52,808 nt of DNA from an uncultured Helicobacteraceae bacterium. Its GTDB lineage: Bacteria > Campylobacterota > Campylobacteria > Campylobacterales > Helicobacteraceae. Positions 51,570 through 52,808 of this stretch are shown piece by piece. A program made the position numbers and the translations under genes. Every line of letters begins with the position of its first letter. Position 1 is the stretch's first letter. The stretch lies in contig CAKUOH010000015.1 of the NCBI GenBank assembly GCA_934668765.1, positions 1 to 52,808 of the forward strand. The letters run 5' to 3'. A model generated the notes under the pieces. It saw only the letters and a list, made by a program, of their open reading frames with translations. It made no database searches and was not told where the DNA came from.

Positions 51570-52808
51570 CTAATATTTCCCTGTTCGCCCACCGCTTCTA
51601 GTGTTTTTCGCGCCGCCTGTATCTACGCCATAATTTCGTTTGTCATCAGCTGCTTTGCCTTTGACATAGATAAATGAGCTTGTATTCCATCTAACATTTG
51701 CATTCCAATAGGCATTATATAACAAAAAGTTAGGCATTGAATCGCCACTCTTATCGCCCTTGCTATAATGTCTAATATTTAGCTTATGAGTGCCTAGCGA
51801 TAAAGAGCCATATTGAATCTTTTGTAATCCATCACTCACTGATGAATCAACGCTTCTTATGTCTTTATTGCTATTAGTGCTTTCAATTTTTATCATCTCA
51901 CTTTTTGTGATTTTGTTTTGATTGTATTTGCCAAATGTCCTATCAATCCACCAACCTTGTTGCGTAGGGCTTCTATCGGCATTTGTATAGCCTTTGCCAT
52001 TATTCCACCCTGTGATTTGTGCTACTTTGTCTATATTGCAATATTCGCATTGAAACTCATACCACACTTTTGTATCATCGGGGGTTTTGCTATTTAGATT
52101 GCTATTATCCGTATCTATGGCGTTGATTCGAGCGCGGAGAATGAGCATAGGGATATTAGGATTCACCTTGACATCTTCATAGTTTGGATAGTAAGTATTT
52201 GCTGGTGGGAAACTAGCAAACTCCATTTTTGCTGGGAATCCATCGGGATATTTGTCGCCCGTGAATACAGGCTCAGATTTCATATTTGGCGTAAAATCCA
52301 CATTTTCATCTTTATCTACCTTAACTATTGCTTCTATATCAGCTATGCCATTATTAAATTTATCTGCTTCTATGATAAAATCTTTGCCATCTTTGTCAAG
52401 TATTTTGATAGAGAATCCTGCACCTTGTAGCTGCATATTGATTGTCATATTTTCAGCAGCGCAATTTTTGCTAAATGTAGTTGCTGCGTTGTTGTTAGCA
52501 TTTGCATTAGCACTTTTTAGCGCAGTGATTCGCAATTTTGTAGTTGCTTCCACTGCTGGAGAGCTACCCATACCAAAATATAGCACTTTTAAAGGGTCAT
52601 TATTATTATCTAGCAATTCTGTTTTGAAACTTGCTGGCACTATTTCATAATCAAAACTTAATTGCAATCTCGCAGGATATGGGCAGGGGAATGCGTTTTT
52701 ATCGCCACAAAATCCATCTTGTTTTTGCGCGTCAATCTTTGTTTGCAATGCACTATCAAAAATCTCTGCTTCTATTGTGCCTACTAATGCGTTATCTGCG
52801 TTAGTTAT
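51570..52808 (-). CDS. C-terminal part of a probable secreted or surface protein (5' end outside window)
   Basis: The frame is open to the window edge, so at least 413 residues are visible and the start is not in the window. The sequence is Asn/Asp/Thr/Lys-rich with beta-strand patterns, for example L-Q-L-S-F-D-Y-E-I-V-P-A-S-F-K and T-K-L-R-I-T-A-L. It has C-E-Y-C and C-A-A-E paired cysteines and ends in a Gly/Arg/Lys-rich tail (R-S-G-G-R-T-G-K-Y). This is typical of large extracellular proteins of Campylobacterota, with distant likeness to the C-terminal part of MshQ-like proteins, but no family is recognised. No membrane anchor is seen at the C-terminus. Confidence 0.75.
   Translation of the reverse strand: MTNADNALVGTIEAEIFDSALQTKIDAQKQDGFCGDKNAFPCPYPARLQLSFDYEIVPASFKTELLDNNNDPLKVLYFGMGSSPAVEATTKLRITALKSANANANNNAATTFSKNCAAENMTINMQLQGAGFSIKILDKDGKDFIIEADKFNNGIADIEAIVKVDKDENVDFTPNMKSEPVFTGDKYPDGFPAKMEFASFPPANTYYPNYEDVKVNPNIPMLILRARINAIDTDNSNLNSKTPDDTKVWYEFQCEYCNIDKVAQITGWNNGKGYTNADRSPTQQGWWIDRTFGKYNQNKITKSEMIKIESTNSNKDIRSVDSSVSDGLQKIQYGSLSLGTHKLNIRHYSKGDKSGDSMPNFLLYNAYWNANVRWNTSSFIYVKGKAADDKRNYGVDTGGAKNTRSGGRTGKY

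Overview
The window looks like a chromosomal segment of a Helicobacter species, probably of the enterohepatic group. Codon use is AT-rich, gene content is typical of Campylobacterota, and several blocks match gene orders I recall from Helicobacter pylori: mutS2 - small membrane protein - murC - aminotransferase, ffh-rpsP-khpA-rimM-trmD-rplS, pnp-phosphoribosyltransferase-lptD-RDD, and htpX-folE. The octamer GCGAATCT/AGATTCGC recurs in genes and spacers throughout. I recognised no rRNA, tRNA, CRISPR array, complete insertion sequence or transposase.

Layout. 1-436 holds the first codons of a leftward gene, a C8 tract and G-run-rich spacer. 437-2125 has a pseudopilin-like gene, a small membrane protein and a frameshifted metal ABC permease. 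2200-8766 is a leftward housekeeping block (mutS2, murC, aminotransferase, DEAD-box helicase). 9188-9904 is an ankyrin gene whose end runs through a G10 tract. 10003-13915 holds mrp, thiC and the divergent bifunctional ispDF. 14223-14698 is a RelBE-type toxin-antitoxin pair. 14789-20997 runs leftward with pnp, a phosphoribosyltransferase, lptD, an RDD protein and tatB. 21117-24828 is the rightward SRP/ribosome operon.

24812-32413 is an accessory island. It contains a broken gene after a G10 tract, a frameshifted Sel1-like gene, a frameshifted WYL-domain regulator, a MITE-like repeat, two ankyrin genes, a DUF262/DUF1524 (GmrSD-like) protein and a tandem AAA+ ATPase. The inverted repeat TGGACA-N6-TGTCC(A/C) lies both between the divergent ankyrin and DUF262 genes and upstream of the AAA+/ankyrin operon. 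This suggests one co-regulated, probably defence-related regulon, and the WYL protein is the obvious candidate regulator. It is the best candidate here for an undescribed system.

32581-42371 returns to core genes (atpB, thyX, ftsW, glyQ, a large membrane protein, a gamma carbonic anhydrase-like protein), interrupted by a decaying type IIG restriction-modification gene. 42594-45703 is a second accessory cluster: a 56-residue zinc-ribbon protein missed by size filters, a 4-TM protein, a protein with ten CxxC units at an exact 11-residue period, a 2-TM protein and a frameshifted small protein. 46636-50739 holds folE, htpX and metE. The right end is repeat-rich spacer followed by the C-terminal part of a probable surface protein that runs off the window.

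Two themes cross the window. First, palindromic and MITE-like repeats fill spacers and have entered genes in frame. A 50-base stretch of ispDF is identical, in reverse complement, to an intergenic array near 51.3 kb. Second, at least five genes carry one-base frameshifts and the restriction gene carries a stop codon. Some of these may be sequencing errors and some real decay or phase variation; reads would decide.
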